Assembly: GCF_003201475.1 (NCBI RefSeq)
Contig: NZ_QJJK01000003.1
Location: forward strand, 434,001 to 498,000
DNA length: 64,000 bases
Direction: 5' to 3'
DNA from: Chelatococcus asaccharovorans
Lineage (GTDB): Bacteria > Pseudomonadota > Alphaproteobacteria > Rhizobiales > Beijerinckiaceae
Part shown: positions 50,733 to 59,101 of the stretch, one piece after another
Layout: each line of letters begins with the position of its first letter
How positions within the stretch are numbered: the first letter of the stretch is position 1
Position numbers and translations under genes: made by a program
The notes under the pieces: generated by a model
Told to the model about the DNA's origin: nothing
Database searches by the model: none
The model's input: only the letters and a program-made list of their open reading frames with translations

Positions 50733-51761
50733 ATGTCTGAAGCGATCTCCACATGGTCGACATTGGCTTCGCGGAACGCGGCCTTGCGGTTCATCGACGT
50801 CAATCTGCGCGGCGCCGGGCAGGTCATCTTCCAGAACAATCCGCTGACGGGGCTGTTCTTCATCGCGGCGATCGCCTGGGGCGCCTACACCGGCGGTCAC
50901 CTCGACATCATCATCGGCGCCCTCGTCGCTCTCGTCATCGCCACCGCCACCGCGATGCTACTGGAGGCCGATGAGACGTCTCTCAGCCAGGGAATGTTCG
51001 GCTTCAACGGCATTCTCGTCGGCGCGGCGGTTCCCACCGTCCTGGCCGATGGGGCCGGGATGTGGTTTATCCTCGTCATCGGCGCCGCCGTCTCGACGGT
51101 CGTGATGCTGGCGGTGTCCAAGGTGATGAAGACCTGGGAAGCCCCTGCCCTCACCTTCCCCTTCGTCCTGACCACCTGGTTCCTCGTCCTCGCCGCCTAT
51201 TCCTTCGGCCAGTTGCCCATCGCGTCCATGGGGCCGCCAGCTTTGCCTCAGGCGGTAACCACCGGCGCGAGCCCCGAGGCTCTGAGTGCCTGGGGCGTCG
51301 TTGAGGCCTGGCTCAAGGGTCCGGCGCAGGTGTTCCTCATCAACAATCCGATCAGCGGCGTTCTCATCCTGATCGGCCTCATTGTCAGTTCACCCTGGTC
51401 CGCCTTCTTCGCCGCCGTCGGCGCGGCCGTCGCCCTCGCTGTTTCGTTGGGGCTTGGCGCCAGTCTCAGCGACGTGACGGCGGGCCTCTACGGCTTCAGC
51501 CCGGTGCTGACCGCTGTCGCCCTGGGATGCGTGTTCTATACGCCGTCCTTGCGCGGAGCCGCCTTCGCGCTGCTCGGCACCATCTTCACCGTCATCGTGC
51601 AGGGTGCGCTCGATGCCGGGATCGCGCCAGCGGGCATCCCGACGTTCACGGCGCCCTTCGTCTTCGTGACATGGCTGTTCCTGCTGCCGAAAGCGGATCT
51701 GCAACCTCATCCGCATGCGCCGATCAAGGGCGGCATCCTGGACAAGAAAGCTAAATCGTAA
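50733..51761 (+). CDS. Urea transporter (UT/Yut family)
   Basis: 342 residues from the ATG at 50733, with GGAAGGGGGC upstream. Ten hydrophobic spans in two homologous halves carry the UT signatures: FQNNPLTGLFFIAAI with GMFGFNGILVG in the first half and LINNPISGVLILIG with GLYGFSPVLTAVALG in the second. It would form a urea-selective channel in the inner membrane that supplies the urease. It follows ureD, as ureT does in Brucella ure2. The nickel-uptake genes usually next in that cluster are absent here. Confidence 0.93.
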   Translation: MSEAISTWSTLASRNAALRFIDVNLRGAGQVIFQNNPLTGLFFIAAIAWGAYTGGHLDIIIGALVALVIATATAMLLEADETSLSQGMFGFNGILVGAAVPTVLADGAGMWFILVIGAAVSTVVMLAVSKVMKTWEAPALTFPFVLTTWFLVLAAYSFGQLPIASMGPPALPQAVTTGASPEALSAWGVVEAWLKGPAQVFLINNPISGVLILIGLIVSSPWSAFFAAVGAAVALAVSLGLGASLSDVTAGLYGFSPVLTAVALGCVFYTPSLRGAAFALLGTIFTVIVQGALDAGIAPAGIPTFTAPFVFVTWLFLLPKADLQPHPHAPIKGGILDKKAKS

Positions 51762-51833
51762 CGGGCTTCGCCGGCTGAGAACCGGGGTCGATATCCGGCC
51801 CGTCCGCGCCTGCTGGATAGGAGATGAGGAACG

Positions 51834-52874
51834 ATGGAAATTGCGTTGCGTGTGCTGGCCGTTCTCGGTGGCGCCCTGCTGCTGATGGTCTATTTTCGGT
51901 CGATGGTCGTTGTCACGCTGCTCAATTCACGGTCGAGCGACATCATCGAGCGCAGCGCCCGCCACGGGGCCGTCGCGATCGTTCATAGTGTCATCGGCAA
52001 GAAGAACGACCACGACCGCATCCAGCAGGCTCAGGCGTGGATCATGCCGCTGTTCATCCTGACCTGCGTCATCATCTGGTTCCTGCTCGTGCAACTCGCC
52101 TTTACCGGCATCCTTTGGGGCCTCCGGATCGAGCCGAATATATGGCGCGCGTTGAGCGCGAGCGGATCCGCTCTCAGCACGCTGGGCTTTCTGACGCCCA
52201 GCAACTTCGTCGGCGAGTATCTGGCGATCTTTCAGGCTGCCATCGGCCTTGCCATCGTCATTCTGCTCTTCACCTTCGTTCCGGGCTATCAGGCCTCCGT
52301 ACAGACGCGCGAACGCAAGGTCGGATGGCTCTACACCCGCACGAACGAAGATCCGACCGCCGAGCGCTTCTTATACTGGCTTCACGGTCCCAGCGGGCAG
52401 ACGCAGGCTCAGCAGGGATGGGATGACTGGGAAGACTGGTTTCGCTGTGTCCGCGAAACCCATACGCTATCACCCATCCTGGCCTATGTTCCGTCGATCT
52501 ACAAAGGAAAGTCCTGGGTCGTCGCCGCCTCCACCGTCCTGGACGCGACGTCGCTTGTGATGTCCTGCCTGCAACAGGGCACGCCGGATTCCGTGCGCAT
52601 GTGCAGGGTTCTGGGAATCAGCACGCTGCAGCTGCTCGCCCTGCAACTGGCCGGGCGCGCTCCGGTCATCGACGAGGAGATCCCCGCCTCCGAGCCGCCC
52701 AAGGTGGCGGAGTTCAACCGCGTTTATGACGCCATGGTCAAGGCCGGGCTACCGGTCGCCGAGGACCGGAACCGGTGCCTGCGCCAATATCTCGCATTCC
52801 GCGCGGAATACACCCCCTATCTCAAGCAGATCGCCGACGCGACGCTCACGCCGCGCGATCTCCTCGCCACGTAA
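51834..52874 (+). CDS. Membrane protein with a potassium-channel-like pore segment
   Basis: 346 residues. A first hydrophobic span (5-25), a span at 70-95 (MPLFILTCVIIWFLLVQLAF), a re-entrant candidate SGSALSTLGFLTPSN near 113-127, and a span at 130-150 (FQAAIGLAIVILLFTFVPGY). The segment STLGF recalls the TxGYG filter but lacks the full motif, so it is not a classical K+ channel. The C-terminal 190 residues are soluble and mostly helical. I do not recognise a named family; the span-pore-span order followed by a cytosolic domain is what suggests a channel. Confidence 0.65.
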   Translation: MEIALRVLAVLGGALLLMVYFRSMVVVTLLNSRSSDIIERSARHGAVAIVHSVIGKKNDHDRIQQAQAWIMPLFILTCVIIWFLLVQLAFTGILWGLRIEPNIWRALSASGSALSTLGFLTPSNFVGEYLAIFQAAIGLAIVILLFTFVPGYQASVQTRERKVGWLYTRTNEDPTAERFLYWLHGPSGQTQAQQGWDDWEDWFRCVRETHTLSPILAYVPSIYKGKSWVVAASTVLDATSLVMSCLQQGTPDSVRMCRVLGISTLQLLALQLAGRAPVIDEEIPASEPPKVAEFNRVYDAMVKAGLPVAEDRNRCLRQYLAFRAEYTPYLKQIADATLTPRDLLAT

Positions 52875-52995
52875 GGATCAAGCCGGAAACCGATCTGCGG
52901 CAACAAAATCGAACTTACATCAGAGTTTGTTTTGCCTTACGGGTTTGGGATAATCCAAATAGACTTGATGCCGCGCCGGCGCTCGGGAGATGGTG

Positions 52996-53628
52996 ATGGT
53001 TCTGAATATCGACAAAGACAACGACAGCGGCGAACGCATTTATGAGGAGCGTGAAGCCGTCGCCGTCTTCAACGATGAAAAGGCGTTGAACGCCGCTGTT
53101 GACGAGCTGCTGCAGGCGGGCGTGCCGCAGGAAGACTTGAGCCTTCTCGCCGATTCCGCGCGTGTGCAAAGCGGGGCCGTCACCACCGAAGAGCTCGAAG
53201 ACAAGGACGGGGTCGAGCGCAAGGCCTATGTGTCATCCGACTCGCGTGTTGAAGGTCTGGCTGCGATGGTCGGGGTGCCGGCCTATGTCGCCGGTGCGGG
53301 GGCGGCGGCGATCGTTGCCACCGGTGGCGCCGCGCTCATTCCGACGATTGCAGTCGTATGCGGCAGCGGATTGACGGGCGGCGCCCTCGGCCTCGTCTTC
53401 GCGCGCGCCTTTGGCCGCCGCCATGCCGAGCGCATTCAGCAGCAGATCCAGGACGGTGGGCTGATCCTCTGGGTTCACGCCGCCGATCCGTCCAAGGACG
53501 CCGAGATCGTCGATATCCTGAAGCGCCACAGCGCGCGCGACGTCCATTTCCACGTCGTGAAGCGCAGCTGGGGCGTCGCGGATGTACCGCTCCATGATTT
53601 CAATCCGGATCCGCTCCTCAAGTCCTGA
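52996..53628 (+). CDS. Protein with a central glycine-rich hydrophobic hairpin, unknown function
   Basis: 210 residues from the ATG at 52996, eight bases after GGGAG; an ATG at 52990 is too near it. Soluble alpha/beta segment at 20-85 (AVAVFNDEKALNAAVDELLQ), a Gly/Ala-rich hydrophobic hairpin at 95-140 (GAGAAAIVATGGAALIPTIA), and a second soluble part (LILWVHAADPSKDAEIVDIL). The plan parallels the DUF1269 protein at 33237 without clear identity. It may be a membrane-associated stress protein. It precedes the crcB pair by 90 bp and may share their transcript. Confidence 0.65.
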   Translation: MVLNIDKDNDSGERIYEEREAVAVFNDEKALNAAVDELLQAGVPQEDLSLLADSARVQSGAVTTEELEDKDGVERKAYVSSDSRVEGLAAMVGVPAYVAGAGAAAIVATGGAALIPTIAVVCGSGLTGGALGLVFARAFGRRHAERIQQQIQDGGLILWVHAADPSKDAEIVDILKRHSARDVHFHVVKRSWGVADVPLHDFNPDPLLKS

Positions 53629-53718
53629 TTGACCGCGACGGCCGGCCCGGCCCATCGCGACCGCCAACCGAACTTCGATGCGCGCCTGTACCTGCGCAGC
53701 ACGGTGAGGAAACACGGG

Positions 53719-54105
53719 ATGATGGCACTCGATTTCGCATGGGTCGGTCTGGGCGGAGGCCTCGGCTCGGTCCTTCGATGGGCAATCGGCCGAATGGTCG
53801 GCGAGCGCTATCATGGCGGTTTTCCGCTCGCGACGTTTCTGATCAATGTATCCGGTGCCTTTGTCATCGGATACCTGTCGGTCCTGATCGGCGTCGATTG
53901 GCGCGACCGCTACAGCACGGCGATCATCGCGGCGGTGCTGACCGGCGGGCTCGGCGGCTACACCACCTTCAGCAGCATGCAGCTCGACGCCGTCAAACTG
54001 GCTGCAACGGCACCCCGCCGCGCGCTGTTCTACCTCCTTCTGTCCGTCGGGCTCGGACTGGCAGCCGCCGCTCTCGGCGCCGAGCTCGCCTCTTGGCAGG
54101 GATGA
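53719..54105 (+). CDS. crcB: Fluoride-specific channel CrcB/Fluc, first subunit
   Basis: 128 residues from the ATG at 53719; the open frame extends to 53629 but those residues are polar and not conserved. Four spans. Family motifs GGGLGSVLRWAIG, FLINVSGAFVIGYL and LTGGLGGYTTFSSM are intact. CrcB dimers export F- passively and protect against fluoride. The second, differing crcB starts nine bases downstream, so an obligate heterodimer is possible, as in some bacteria with paired genes. Confidence 0.93.
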   Translation: MMALDFAWVGLGGGLGSVLRWAIGRMVGERYHGGFPLATFLINVSGAFVIGYLSVLIGVDWRDRYSTAIIAAVLTGGLGGYTTFSSMQLDAVKLAATAPRRALFYLLLSVGLGLAAAALGAELASWQG

Positions 54106-54114
54106 GAGGCGCCG

Positions 54115-54498
54115 ATGATCAATTCAATCATTCTGGTCTTCATCGGCGGCGCGATCGGCGCGATTGTCCGCGAGCTGCTGATGCTCGGCACGCCGCATCT
54201 TTCCGACAACTTCCCGCTCGATATCCTGGTGGCGAACATCGCCGCCGCCTTCCTCCTCGGCCTTGTCACCGCGCTCCACACGCGCCGGGTGATCAGCGAC
54301 GATACCAACCTCCTGGTCGGTACCGGCGTCATGGGCGGCCTTTCCACGTTCTCCAGCTTCGTCTACGGCGCGGTCGTGCTGATGGGCGCCTCCACGCAAT
54401 CCGCGGTCGTCGCAACCATCTATGTCGGCGTCAGCCTCGTCATCGGCTATGGCGCGGTGACGCTGGGCATGAAATGCGGCAAGGGCCGCCAATCCTGA
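54115..54498 (+). CDS. crcB: Fluoride-specific channel CrcB/Fluc, second subunit
   Basis: 127 residues. Four spans with GGAIGAIVRELLML, ILVANIAAAFLLGLV and GVMGGLSTFSSFVYG. It differs from the upstream copy: the Asn-Val-Ser of the second helix is Asn-Ile-Ala here, and GGYTTFS is GGLSTFS, so the two are not recent duplicates. Together they likely assemble an antiparallel heterodimer. No fluoride riboswitch is visible upstream. Confidence 0.92.
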   Translation: MINSIILVFIGGAIGAIVRELLMLGTPHLSDNFPLDILVANIAAAFLLGLVTALHTRRVISDDTNLLVGTGVMGGLSTFSSFVYGAVVLMGASTQSAVVATIYVGVSLVIGYGAVTLGMKCGKGRQS

Positions 54499-54854
54499 GG
54501 GCCGTTGCCGCGATAACCCAGGCCTGCCCGGTTGCCTGAACCGCTAGAGCAAATCCGGCTTAGATGGAATCGTCTGACACCATCTAAGCCGATGAATTTT
54601 CTCGTCAATTTTAAGTGGAGCAAGTCCGCAACCGACGGACTTGCTCTAGCTAGAGCATGCTGATTTTATACGGAACCACCGTGTCATTCCGGGGCGGGCC
54701 GAAAGGCCCGAGCCCGGAACCCGTGAACACCATGGTCTACCAGAGAGGCACAGTCCGATGCGTCTTTTCTCGGGCCGCGTGTTCATGGATCCCGGGCTCG
54801 TTGCTGCGCAACGCCCCGGGATGACCGTGGGATTCCATCCAAATACAGCTTGCT
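54499..54854. other. Convergent gap filled by two tandem palindromic elements
   Basis: Almost the whole 356-base gap between crcB and the enolase-superfamily gene is made of copy E of the 105-bp repeat (54544-54649) and a longer unrelated-interior element (54650-54857). There is no coding potential. Confidence 0.75.
54544..54649. repeat. TA-flanked ~105-bp repeat, copy E
   Basis: Best preserved copy with B: C-TA-GAGCAAATCCG at the left, CGGACTTGCTC-TA-G at the right. The inner GGCTTAGATGG...CCATCTAAGCC palindrome is perfect here, whereas copy B has ACTTAGATGG...CCATCTAAGT, again a compensated change. Confidence 0.88.
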
Positions 54855-54857
54855 CTA
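54650..54857. repeat. 208-bp TA-flanked palindromic element with GAGCA ends, different interior
   Basis: It begins TA-GAGCATGCTG and ends CAGCTTGCTC-TA. Inside, GTCATTCCGGGGC pairs with GCCCCGGGATGAC, and GTGAACAC with GTGTTCA, plus a GGGCC-GAAA-GGCCC hairpin. It is adjacent to copy E. The final TAG on the minus strand is the stop of the enolase-superfamily gene. Confidence 0.8.
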
Positions 54858-56009
54858 ATGCTCGAAGCGCGGCCGCACCACCGCATCGCGATTGAAGGGA
54901 TAGCGGGCGATGACGTCGTCGGTCAGGTGCAGGCCGAGCCCGGGGGCTGTCGGCGGCAGCAGGAAGCCATCGACCACGTTGAGCGGCTCGACCAGCAGCG
55001 CATGGCGGAGCGGGTTCTCGATGGTCGGAAACTCGACCATGAAGCAGTTGGCCGTGGTGAAGGCCGCATGGTAGTTCGAGGTCAGCGCCGGTCCTGATCC
55101 CCAGGCATGGGGCACGATGCGCACGCCTGCGGCATTGGCGGCCGTTGCAATCCGGCAGAACTCGGCCATGCCGCCGCAATGGGCCGCATCGGGTTGCGCC
55201 ACATCGAGCGCGGCGCGGTCGAAGAAATGCTTGAATTCGTGCAGGGTGGTTGAGCTTTCGCCGCCGGAAATCGGCATCCGCGCCTTGGCGCGGACCTTGG
55301 CATAGCCGTCGTAATCATAGGCGGCGCAGGGTTCCTCGAGCCAGGTGAGATCGGCATCGGCAACCGCCTCCGCCACGACGATCGCCTCGGCGGCGCTCCA
55401 GGGCCGGGGATTGTGCCCCTGCACCATGTCCATCATGAGATAGCGTTCCGGGCCGACGGTCTCGCGGGCAAGCGCGGCGCGGGCGCCATCGTAGCGCGGC
55501 CCGTAACCGCCGCGGATCTTCACCGCCGTGAAGCCGCTCTCGACATAGCCCTCGAGCTCGCGACGAAACTGGTCAGCCGTGCCGTCGAGGCCGCCGGACG
55601 CATAGATGCGCAGGCGGTCATGCACCTTGCCGCCGAGGAGCTTGTAGGCCGGCACATCGAGCGCCTTGCCGTTGATGTCCCACAGGGCCATCTCGATGGC
55701 GCTGAGCACGCTGACCGCAAAGCCTGCCCTGCCCCAGAACAAGCCGCCCATGTAGAGGCGGCTCCAAACGCCGCCCACATCGCTGGCATCGAGGCCAACC
55801 GCCATGGTCTCGTAGTGCTCGACGATGGCCTTTGCTGCCTCAGGCGCGAACAGCCCGCCATAGGTCTCGCCAAGGCCGGTGATGCCCGCATCGGTATGCA
55901 CCCGCACGAGGCAGGCGCAGAACATCGGGATATGGCCGCCGGACCAGGCGACGGGCCCGCTGTCGAGGGGCGCGGTCAGCAGGATCGGTTCGATCCGGGT
56001 GATTTTCAT
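54855..56009 (-). CDS. Enolase-superfamily enzyme, mandelate racemase/muconate lactonizing type
   Basis: 384 residues from the ATG at 56009; the longer open frame lies within the ABC ATPase region. The enzyme abstracts a proton alpha to a carboxylate. Seen: Lys164-x-Arg166 (AVKIRGG), metal ligands Asp194, Glu225/226 (TWLEEP) and Glu251 (PISGGES), and the base His301 (RIVPHAWGS). The layout resembles acid-sugar dehydratases or racemases, except that the second Lys of KxK is Arg. Substrate unknown. It is the last gene of the catabolic operon. Its stop codon is supplied by a repeat. Confidence 0.88.
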   Translation of the reverse strand: MKITRIEPILLTAPLDSGPVAWSGGHIPMFCACLVRVHTDAGITGLGETYGGLFAPEAAKAIVEHYETMAVGLDASDVGGVWSRLYMGGLFWGRAGFAVSVLSAIEMALWDINGKALDVPAYKLLGGKVHDRLRIYASGGLDGTADQFRRELEGYVESGFTAVKIRGGYGPRYDGARAALARETVGPERYLMMDMVQGHNPRPWSAAEAIVVAEAVADADLTWLEEPCAAYDYDGYAKVRAKARMPISGGESSTTLHEFKHFFDRAALDVAQPDAAHCGGMAEFCRIATAANAAGVRIVPHAWGSGPALTSNYHAAFTTANCFMVEFPTIENPLRHALLVEPLNVVDGFLLPPTAPGLGLHLTDDVIARYPFNRDAVVRPRFEH

Positions 56010-56055
56010 TGAAGCCTCCGTATGGGCGATCACAGCATGCAGTTGCAGGATGCAG

Positions 56056-56784
56056 TCACAAGGTGGATGACAGGAAACGGCGCAGCTCTTCGGTGCGCGG
56101 CCGCGCGAACAGGTCCTTCGCGGGTGCGATCTCGTGGATGCGGCCGTCGTGCATGAAGGCAACGATATGGGCGATGCTCCGCGCGAAGCTCATCTCGTGG
56201 GTCACGAGCACCATCGTCATGCCCGATCGTGCCAAATTCTCCATGGTGATGAGCACCTCGCCGGTCAGTTCCGGATCGAGCGCCGAGGTCACCTCGTCGA
56301 ACAGCATCACCTGCGGCGCCATGGCCAGGGACCGCGCAATGGCGACCCGCTGCTGCTGGCCGCCGGAGAGCTGGTTCGGATAGGCGTCGAATTTCTCCGA
56401 CAGGCCGACGGTCGCCAGGACCTCGCGCGCCCGCGCCTCGGCCCGCGCGGACGGCCAGCGCAGCACGAGCCTTGGCGCCAGCATGATGTTGCGGCCAACG
56501 GTGAGATGCGGAAACAGATTGTAAGCCTGGAAAACGATGCCGACATCCTGCCGCAGCCGACGCAGGGCGGCGGGCGCATAGCTCAAGGCATGCCCGCCGA
56601 TGGTGATGTGGCCCGCGTCGATGCGCTCCAGGCCGTTCATGCAGCGCAACAGCGTGCTCTTGCCCGAACCGCTGCGGCCGATCAGCGCCAGCATCTGGCC
56701 CTTTTCCAGGCTGAGATTGATGTCGCGCAGCACCTGAAGACTGCCGAAGCGCTTCGAGACACCGCTAACCGCGAGTGCTGACAT
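56056..56784 (-). CDS. Polar amino-acid-type ABC transporter ATPase
   Basis: 242 residues from the ATG at 56784 (an ATG five codons earlier is possible). Walker A GRSGSGKST near 37-45, Q-loop FQAYNLFPH, signature LSGGQQQR, Walker B VMLFDEVTSALDPE with Val in place of the common Pro in DEPTSALD, and H-loop THEM. This is the GlnQ/HisP subfamily. It overlaps the preceding permease gene by 20 bases. It powers the importer formed with the two permeases and the binding protein upstream. Confidence 0.95.
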   Translation of the reverse strand: MSALAVSGVSKRFGSLQVLRDINLSLEKGQMLALIGRSGSGKSTLLRCMNGLERIDAGHITIGGHALSYAPAALRRLRQDVGIVFQAYNLFPHLTVGRNIMLAPRLVLRWPSARAEARAREVLATVGLSEKFDAYPNQLSGGQQQRVAIARSLAMAPQVMLFDEVTSALDPELTGEVLITMENLARSGMTMVLVTHEMSFARSIAHIVAFMHDGRIHEIAPAKDLFARPRTEELRRFLSSTL

Positions 56785-57418
56785 CGAGTTGCCTTTCAAA
56801 ACGCCGGCTGAGCATCGTCAAGGGGAAGCACAGCAGGAAATAAATGATCGCCGCGCAGAGAAAGACCTTGAACGGCTGGTAGGTGGCATTGTTGATCGCG
56901 GTGGCGGCGCGCATCAGCTCCGTCATGCCCACGACACTTGCGAGCGACGAGTTCTTGATGAGCTTGACGAGAAAACCGACCGTCGGCGGGATGGCGATAC
57001 GCAGGGCCTGAGGCAGGATGACATACCAGCGGATCTGCCACGGGGTCAGCGCCAGGGCGTCCGCCGCCTCCCATTGCTGGCGGGGCACCGAGAGAATGCA
57101 CCCCCGCCAGATCTCGGCCAGGAACGCCGAGGCGTAGCAGATGAGCCCGACGGCGGCTGCGACGAAGGGGGGCAGGCGAAAGCCGAACAGCCCGAGGCCG
57201 TAGTAGATGAGAAAGAGCTGCACAAGAAGCGGCGTGTTCTGGAACGACCGGATCCAGACGAGTGCAAGCCCGTTGCCGAAGCGAGAGCCTCCCGTGCGCA
57301 CGACGGCGAGCCACAACCCGAGCGCGCCGCCGACCAGGAAGGCGACGACTGTCAGATAGATCGTCCACTGCGTCGCGATCAGGAGATACCAGACATCGTT
57401 GAGGCCGAAGCTACGCAT
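56765..57418 (-). CDS. Polar amino-acid-type ABC permease A
   Basis: 217 residues from the ATG at 57418, overlapping the stop of permease B by eight bases. The His/Glu/Gln/Arg/opine permease pattern is clear: IRSFQNTPLLVQLFLIYYGL near 80 and the EAA loop ADALALTPWQIRWYVILPQA near 135. Four to five spans. It forms the channel with permease B. Which substrate is carried is not set by the sequence, but the catabolic neighbours suggest a small amino- or carboxyl-bearing compound. Confidence 0.93.
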   Translation of the reverse strand: MRSFGLNDVWYLLIATQWTIYLTVVAFLVGGALGLWLAVVRTGGSRFGNGLALVWIRSFQNTPLLVQLFLIYYGLGLFGFRLPPFVAAAVGLICYASAFLAEIWRGCILSVPRQQWEAADALALTPWQIRWYVILPQALRIAIPPTVGFLVKLIKNSSLASVVGMTELMRAATAINNATYQPFKVFLCAAIIYFLLCFPLTMLSRRFERQLDVSTRG

Positions 57419-58127
57419 GGGCGGCACCGGCTGCGGCGGGCGGCGGCTTCTGCCGGCCGATGAAACGCGCGGCAATGGCGTCGAGTATTCCTTTCAGCAC
57501 GAGCGCGAGCGCGAAATAGATCACCCAGATCAAGGCATAGGTCTCGAATGTCCGGTAGGTTTCCGACTGAATGAGATTGGCTGTTCCCGTCAATTCCTCG
57601 ACGGATATCACCGATACGACGCTGGTGCCGAGCATCAGGAGGATGAATTCGCTGGACAGCGCCGGATAGACGTTGCGCAGGGCGGGCGGCAGGATGACAT
57701 AGCGGATGACCTGCCAGCGGGTCAGCCCGAGAGATTCCGCGGCCTCGACCTGGCTGCGATGGACGGACTGAAGACCGGCCCGGATGATCTCGGTGGCATA
57801 GGCGCCGATATTGACCGAGAGCGCGGCAAGGCCCGCCATATAGGGCGACGGCAGCCAGCGCAGGCCGAAGGTCTTGCCGATCTCCGGGATGCCGAAGAAA
57901 ATGAGGAACAACTGTACGAGAAACGGCGTATTGCGGAAGATCTCGACATAGGTCGCGACGGCCATGCGCGCCGGTCGCGGGCCATAGGTGCGGATGACGG
58001 CACAGCTCAGCCCCAGGATGAGGCCGATGAGGCCGGTCAGGACCGTCAGCTGCAGGGTGAGCAGAAAGCCGTCGATCAGCAGTTCGGCACGGGCGAAGAC
58101 CGCGCCGAACTGGAATTGATAGGTCAC
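57411..58127 (-). CDS. Polar amino-acid-type ABC permease B
   Basis: 238 residues. Motifs VEIFRNTPFLVQLFLIFFGI and AESLGLTRWQVIRYVILPPA mark the same family as permease A. Five hydrophobic spans; an Ala/Pro-rich tail. It follows the binding-protein gene after about 100 bases that contain a small hairpin (AGCGGCTT with AAACCGCT near 58172-58191), the kind of site that lowers permease expression relative to the binding protein. Confidence 0.93.
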   Translation of the reverse strand: MTYQFQFGAVFARAELLIDGFLLTLQLTVLTGLIGLILGLSCAVIRTYGPRPARMAVATYVEIFRNTPFLVQLFLIFFGIPEIGKTFGLRWLPSPYMAGLAALSVNIGAYATEIIRAGLQSVHRSQVEAAESLGLTRWQVIRYVILPPALRNVYPALSSEFILLMLGTSVVSVISVEELTGTANLIQSETYRTFETYALIWVIYFALALVLKGILDAIAARFIGRQKPPPAAAGAAHA

Positions 58128-58233
58128 GTCATCGCCCCCGTGCCTGGATGATGTTGGGCCGTGTCACTCGGGACGGCGCGATCAGCGGTTTGCGTAAGCC
58201 GCTCGCACCCTTGAGATCAGCGCTTTCACGCGC

Positions 58234-59019
58234 TCAATAGGAAGGGAGTTCCGGCATGTCGATCTTCAGCCACTTGTTGTGCATGGCCTGAAGAAACCCG
58301 TCGGTCTTGTGGTAGAAGATCCAGGTATTGATCCAATGCCGAAGGTCATAGTCGGCGTGGCGGGTGCCGATGGTCGGGTAGGTCATCGCCCCCTCGAACT
58401 TGATCTCCAGGTTGAGATCCGGGTTCTTCTCGATGATCGCGTTCGCAACCGTGATGCCCAGGGCCGTCGCATCGACCTGGCCGGAGGCCAGCGCCTGGAA
58501 GGTGGTGGCGTCGTCCTCGAAGCGGCGGATGTTGTTGCCGCCGACGAGTTGCGTCACGTACTGATCCTGGAAGCTGCCGCGCGGCACGCCGATCTTGACG
58601 TCCTTCATGTCCTTCCAGTTCTTGATCTCCTTGCCCTTTCGCCCGACGACCACATGGGGCACGGCGGTATAGGGCGCCGTCAGGCTGACGACCGCGGCGC
58701 GCTGCGGCGTGAGGGTCAGCGTCGCGATGGTGATGTCGGCCTGGTTGGTGACGAGCGCCGGAATGCGATTGGCACCCGTGACCACGACGAACTCCGGTTC
58801 GACGCCAAGATCCTTGGCGATCTGCCGTCCGACCTCGATGTCGAGGCCGTCGAGCTTGTTGTTGGAATCGAGCAGTGAGTAGGGCGCGACGTCATTCTGG
58901 ACGGCGATGACGATCTTCTTCTTCGAGAGGATACGATCAAGGGCACCCTCGGCCTGGGCAACCGATGCGCCCGCGACGAAGGCGAGAGGGACAAGCAAGG
59001 CTGAGAACAATCTAAGCAC
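58234..59019 (-). CDS. Periplasmic substrate-binding protein of the ABC importer
   Basis: 261 residues with a signal peptide cut near SVAQAEG (residue 23). SBP_bac_3 fold: KKIVIAVQNDVAPYSLLDSN, LDGLDIEVGRQIAKDLGVEP, DITIATLTLTPQRAAVVSLT. The usual Arg that binds the ligand carboxylate after ATLT is replaced by a context with Gln-Arg (TPQRAAV), consistent with an alpha-amino acid-like ligand. It captures the substrate for the two permeases. It lies 80 bp after the amidohydrolase gene. Confidence 0.93.
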   Translation of the reverse strand: MLRLFSALLVPLAFVAGASVAQAEGALDRILSKKKIVIAVQNDVAPYSLLDSNNKLDGLDIEVGRQIAKDLGVEPEFVVVTGANRIPALVTNQADITIATLTLTPQRAAVVSLTAPYTAVPHVVVGRKGKEIKNWKDMKDVKIGVPRGSFQDQYVTQLVGGNNIRRFEDDATTFQALASGQVDATALGITVANAIIEKNPDLNLEIKFEGAMTYPTIGTRHADYDLRHWINTWIFYHKTDGFLQAMHNKWLKIDMPELPSY

Positions 59020-59101
59020 TTTGTGTTCCTTCCATGTTCTGGTTCTGGCCGTCTATCGGGCAGGGTCTCGGGATGGGCGGCGCGCTGAATAGCGCAACCG
59101 C

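Noticed and set aside
52875-53718. Fluoride riboswitch for the crcB genes
   Set aside because: No segment resembling the crcB motif (GGnGATGG...GTTCGCC type) occurs in either gap before the crcB pair.
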